From contig JNEM01006395.1 of NCBI GenBank assembly GCA_000697335.1, positions 1 to 12,691 of the forward strand: a stretch of DNA of 12,691 nt, given 5' to 3'. A program made the translations under genes and the position numbers. Positions within the stretch are counted from its first letter, which is position 1. Every line of letters begins with the position of its first letter. Of the stretch, positions 9,342 through 12,691 are shown one piece after another. The notes under the pieces are model-generated. The model was not told the DNA's origin. It saw only the letters and a list, made by a program, of their open reading frames with translations, and searched no databases. Origin of the DNA: Conidiobolus incongruus B7586. Lineage: Eukaryota; Entomophthoromycota; Entomophthoromycetes; Entomophthorales; Conidiobolaceae.

Positions 9342-10026
9342 AAGTAATCATAATAAACATGTATTATTCATATAACTATAATATCTTATATTTTTATTTA
9401 AATGTTGAAGATTCATTTAATTGCTAATATAATTTCACAAAATTTCAATTTTTGTTGATAATTCATGAAAGTTTGAAGATTTATTTGTAAAAAAGCTTTA
9501 AAATTAATTTTAACATTAATATTAATTATATAAAGATTATTTAAATTGCCAATCATGATTCTGTTCAAATTCTCACATTTTATAAGTTTATTCGTATAAT
9601 TTTAAATGTTATTAATTTAGTATTATAAATTATTAATATTATATAATTAATTAACAATGTATTATTAGCTGTTTAGTGATTTTACTAATGTTGATAATTA
9701 TTTGTTAAAAATGTTATGAAATAGCTGATTGAGAATACATTAAAGGTGCAAGAATAATTTCATATATGTAGTGCTATTGAAATTTTGAGTACGATTTTTC
9801 TATTAAGTTTTATGAAAATCTGTTTAAATTACAAAAATTTTCAATTATAATTTTGTTATTTGATAGTCTCAATCATATTTTAAAGGATTGATTAATTCAA
9901 CAATCCCATAATTACATAAATCTTTTGATATGGATTAAATTTCTAAATTTGATTGTTTCAAATTTTTTGTGTTGATTAAAAGATTAAAAATATTAAACAA
10001 TCATTTATTAATTAACCAAAAAAACA
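9342..10026. other. Intergenic spacer upstream of HAS1
   Basis: Very AT-rich DNA with no open frame of note. It ends in an A-rich leader (ACCAAAAAAACA) directly before the HAS1 ATG, a typical context for efficient initiation in AT-rich fungi and protists. The HAS1 promoter must lie here, but no specific site stands out. Confidence 0.75.
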
Positions 10027-11703
10027 ATGGCCAGATCTAGAAAGCACGCACGTGCCGGTAAAAAGAGACCAGCTTCCGAAATTGAAGAAAAAAAACAGGA
10101 AGAAATTAACAATGAACCCGAAATCGAAGCTCAAGAACAACCTGTAGAATCAACTGAATCTGAGATAAATGAAACCGAAACTGTTGAAGATAAAGCAGAA
10201 GAAAAAGAAACTGAATCTTCTCAAAAGACTAATGGTAATGAAAAGCCTTTACCTACCTCAACCACTCCTAAAGATGATTTAAATCTTGATTTCGCTTCCC
10301 TTGATATTTCCGAAAATACTTTGAAGGCGATTAAGGAAATTGGGTTCACTAAAATGACCGAAGTTCAAGCTCGTACTATTCCAGCTTCCCTCTCAGGACG
10401 TGATGTTTTGGGTGCTGCTAAGACTGGTTCTGGTAAAACTGTTGCCTTCTTATTACCTGCTATCGAGCTTTTGTATAAATTAAAATTCAAACCTAGAAAC
10501 GGAACTGGTATTATTATTATTTCCCCCACTAGAGAACTTGCTTTACAAATTTTTGGTGTTGCTAAAGAACTTCTTGCTCATCACTCTCAAACTTTTGGTA
10601 TTGTTATGGGTGGTGCCAATCGCCGTGCTGAAGCAGACAAGTTATCTAAGGGCGTCAATCTTTTAGTTGCTACTCCCGGTCGTCTTTTAGATCATTTACA
10701 AAATACTCAAGGCTTCAACTTCAAAAATCTTAAAGCTTTGATTATCGACGAAGCTGATCGTATTTTGGAATGTGGTTTCGAAGATGAAATGAAACAAATT
10801 ATCAAGATTTTGCCCAAAGAACGTCAAACTATGTTATTCTCTGCTACTCAAACCACCAAGGTCGAAGATTTAGCTAGAATTTCCTTGAAGAAAGGGCCAT
10901 TGTATATTAATGTTGATCAAAACAAAGAATCCTCCACTGCTGAAGGTTTAGAACAAGGCTATGTTGTCTGTGAATCTGATAAGCGTTTCTTACTCTTATT
11001 TACTTTCTTGAAAAAGAACTTGAAGAAGAAGGTTATCGTTTTCTTCTCCTCTTGTAACTCTGTTAAATACTATGCCGAGTTACTAAACTATATTGACGTC
11101 CCTGTCTTGGACCTTCACGGAAAGCAAAAACAACAAAAGCGTACCAGCACGTTCTTCGAATTCATGAATGCTGAAACTGGTATACTTTTATGTACAGATG
11201 TCGCCGCTCGTGGCTTAGATATTCCCGCTGTCGATTGGATTATCCAATACGATCCTCCTGATGATCCTAGAGATTACATTCACCGTGTCGGACGTACCGC
11301 GAGAGCAGGTAGCAAGGGTAAATCCTTACTCTTCCTACTCCCCAGCGAATTGGGTTTCTTGAGATATTTGAAGCACGCCAAGGTTCCTTTAAACGAATAC
11401 CAATTCCCACCCAGCAAGATCATCAACGTGCAATCTCAATTGGAAAAATTGATCGAAAAGAACTACTACCTCAACCAATCCGCCAAGAACGGTTTCCGAT
11501 CCTACTTACAATCCTATGCTTCCTACGCTCTCAAGAAGATCTTCGACGTCAACGAATTGGATCTCAAGAAGGTTGCCAAGGCCTATGGGTTCCCAGTCCC
11601 TCCTAAGGTCAATATTTCCATTGGCTCTAAAGAATCCGAAGAACTCGAAGAGAAGGCCCCAGGAAAGAAACCATTCAATCCCAATAAGAAGATTCGTCGT
11701 TAA
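10027..11703 (+). CDS. HAS1: ATP-dependent RNA helicase HAS1 (DDX18 family, DEAD-box)
   Basis: HAS1 is a nucleolar DEAD-box helicase needed for 40S and 60S ribosome assembly, including release of snoRNAs from pre-rRNA. The 558-residue single exon begins with a basic patch ([13 protein letters not shown]) and a Glu-rich tail-like region to about residue 85. The core follows: Q motif with Gln114, motif I AKTGSGKT (131-138), PTREL (167-171), TPGR (216-219), DEAD (241-244), SAT (272-274), VIVFFSS (336-342), [10 protein letters not shown] (389-398) and HRVGRTARA (419-427). The C-terminal DUF4217-type helical domain contains [11 protein letters not shown] and [13 protein letters not shown], which sets HAS1/DDX18 apart from other DEAD-box proteins. 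A Lys/Arg end (NPNKKIRR) closes it. Every catalytic motif is intact. The gene has no introns, unlike MSH6, and its codons are C/T-ending and regular, as expected for a well-expressed gene. Confidence 0.97.
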   Translation: MARSRKHARAGKKRPASEIEEKKQEEINNEPEIEAQEQPVESTESEINETETVEDKAEEKETESSQKTNGNEKPLPTSTTPKDDLNLDFASLDISENTLKAIKEIGFTKMTEVQARTIPASLSGRDVLGAAKTGSGKTVAFLLPAIELLYKLKFKPRNGTGIIIISPTRELALQIFGVAKELLAHHSQTFGIVMGGANRRAEADKLSKGVNLLVATPGRLLDHLQNTQGFNFKNLKALIIDEADRILECGFEDEMKQIIKILPKERQTMLFSATQTTKVEDLARISLKKGPLYINVDQNKESSTAEGLEQGYVVCESDKRFLLLFTFLKKNLKKKVIVFFSSCNSVKYYAELLNYIDVPVLDLHGKQKQQKRTSTFFEFMNAETGILLCTDVAARGLDIPAVDWIIQYDPPDDPRDYIHRVGRTARAGSKGKSLLFLLPSELGFLRYLKHAKVPLNEYQFPPSKIINVQSQLEKLIEKNYYLNQSAKNGFRSYLQSYASYALKKIFDVNELDLKKVAKAYGFPVPPKVNISIGSKESEELEEKAPGKKPFNPNKKIRR

Positions 11704-12141
11704 TTTCGTTAATTTTATTATAGACTTCATTAGATATACCCTTGTAACCAACCAAATCTAAACTAATCCATAAAGATTTTTTAATAATATTTTTTTAATT
11801 TAATAACATTATACAATATCTATTTATTATAATTGGATTTTTTGTATTTAATAATTTTACTCCCAACTAATATTATATTATTTAATTATTGTTTTAAATA
11901 TTATAAATTAAAATATATGTTTCAATATTCAAAGTGCATAATTTAGTTATTATAACTAATTCATTTTTATTTATGAAATAGAGATTTGATTTATGATCTC
12001 AATGGAACCATAATTTAAAATTTAATTTAATTTTAGATTTAAACAATCGATAAAAGGTAATTCAAAGTAAAACTTATTTAATTAACATTTATTGATTATA
12101 AATTTTATTTATAAAATATTAAAATATATTTAAATTATTTA
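11704..12141. other. Intergenic spacer downstream of HAS1
   Basis: AT-rich DNA carrying the HAS1 3' untranslated region and the upstream region of the next gene. Open frames overlapping the HAS1 end on either strand are shadows of its coding sequence. Nothing else is visible. Confidence 0.75.
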
Positions 12142-12691
12142 ATGAATCGTAAATTAGTAGAGGATGCATTGGCAAATCGTCAAAATGTAGCAATTTTGAT
12201 TCAATTGGTAAGTATTATCTTAATTGAATTTTATTTATGACTAATACACATTAGTTAGCTCACATTTTCACTAAATATAATATTATAAAATTAAATGAAT
12301 TGACAAATTCTCAAATATGTAGTTTTTTAGAAGATTTGAACTCTTTAATAATACAGTATTCGAGTAGTATAAAATATTTACCACCTTCGAGAATTGAACT
12401 AATTATTAGAATTCTTGATAATTTGATAAAATTAAAAATTGAGGGGGATCAAGGAATTTTAAATAAGCTTCTTACATCTCTAAATTTATGTTATTCACAT
12501 TATCCAACTGTGCAACTTCAGCCCGATTTGAATTTTGAACAGGTAGAGATTTTGATTACTGTGTGGTTTGATAGATCGGCAACTTCGAAAGGCATCAAAT
12601 GGAATGAAGATGTTTTGTATGGGATTACGAGTACGATATTACTCATTTTCACAACTGGAGGGTCTGTATTACAGAACAAAATTATGTCTAG
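12142..12691 (+). CDS. Unrecognised protein, 5' part, runs off the window
   Basis: Exon 1 is 12142-12207 (22 codons, MNRKLVEDALANRQN then VAILIQL). A GTAAGT donor opens a 47-base intron with a CTAAT branch-like site that ends in TTAG at 12254. Exon 2 starts at 12255 and stays open to the window end, 145 codons without a stop, which is not expected by chance in this AT-rich DNA. The intron has the same size and signals as the MSH6 introns, which supports a real gene. The predicted chain is Leu/Ile-rich and looks mainly alpha-helical, with amphipathic stretches such as RIELIIRILDNLIKLKIEG and EQVEILITVWFDRSAT, as in helical-repeat scaffold proteins. I do not recognise the family, and the 3' part is missing. 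Confidence 0.8.
12208..12254 (+). other. First intron of the unrecognised 3'-edge gene
   Basis: The intron begins GTAAGT and ends ACATTAG, with CTAAT at 12241-12245 as the probable branch site. It falls between codons (phase 0), and removing it joins exon 1 to a long open frame. A second AG four bases later would break the frame, so the first AG is preferred. Confidence 0.8.

Noticed and set aside
11506-11761. Open frames on both strands overlapping the HAS1 3' end
   Set aside because: Both are shadows of the less AT-rich HAS1 C-terminal codons and match no family.
1-12691. A non-standard nuclear code for the whole window, suggested by the TAA/TAG-interrupted frame near 8828-9341
   Set aside because: MSH6, NAA50 and HAS1 all read cleanly with the standard code, end at TAA or TAG, and use only CAA/CAG for Gln.

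Overview
This is an AT-rich nuclear segment from a eukaryote that uses the standard genetic code. It is most likely a fungus, perhaps an early-diverging AT-rich lineage. The mismatch-repair protein reads most like fungal MSH6. Its introns are very short (about 47-61 bases), begin GTA(A/T), end in AG, and some carry the fungal branch-point consensus TACTAAC. The genus cannot be read from the sequence.

Layout, with all recognised genes on the + strand: 1-1313 is AT-rich non-coding DNA with an (AAT)n microsatellite. 1314-6160 is MSH6, reconstructed here as 24 exons and 23 introns encoding about 1,206 residues. 6161-6853 is an AT-rich spacer. 6854-7372 is an intronless NAA50 N-terminal acetyltransferase. 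7373-8119 is an AT-rich spacer. About 8120-8650 is a less AT-rich island with no convincing gene. About 8828-9341 is a decayed coding sequence, tentatively related to the N-terminal part of eIF2B delta. 9342-10026 is a spacer. 10027-11703 is an intronless DEAD-box helicase, HAS1 (DDX18). 11704-12141 is a spacer. From 12142 to the window edge lies the 5' part of an unrecognised two-or-more-exon gene.

The genes are separate nuclear transcription units with unrelated jobs: DNA mismatch repair, N-terminal protein acetylation and ribosome biogenesis. There is no sign of an operon or functional cluster.

The most interesting point is the MSH6 N-terminus. Ahead of a PCNA-interacting (PIP) box it carries two tandem copies of a helix resembling the RPA32-binding motif of SMARCAL1, XPA and UNG2. 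This suggests a mismatch-repair factor tethered to both RPA and PCNA. The second is the decayed coding island between NAA50 and HAS1. No integrated virus, transposon, CRISPR or RNA gene could be supported.
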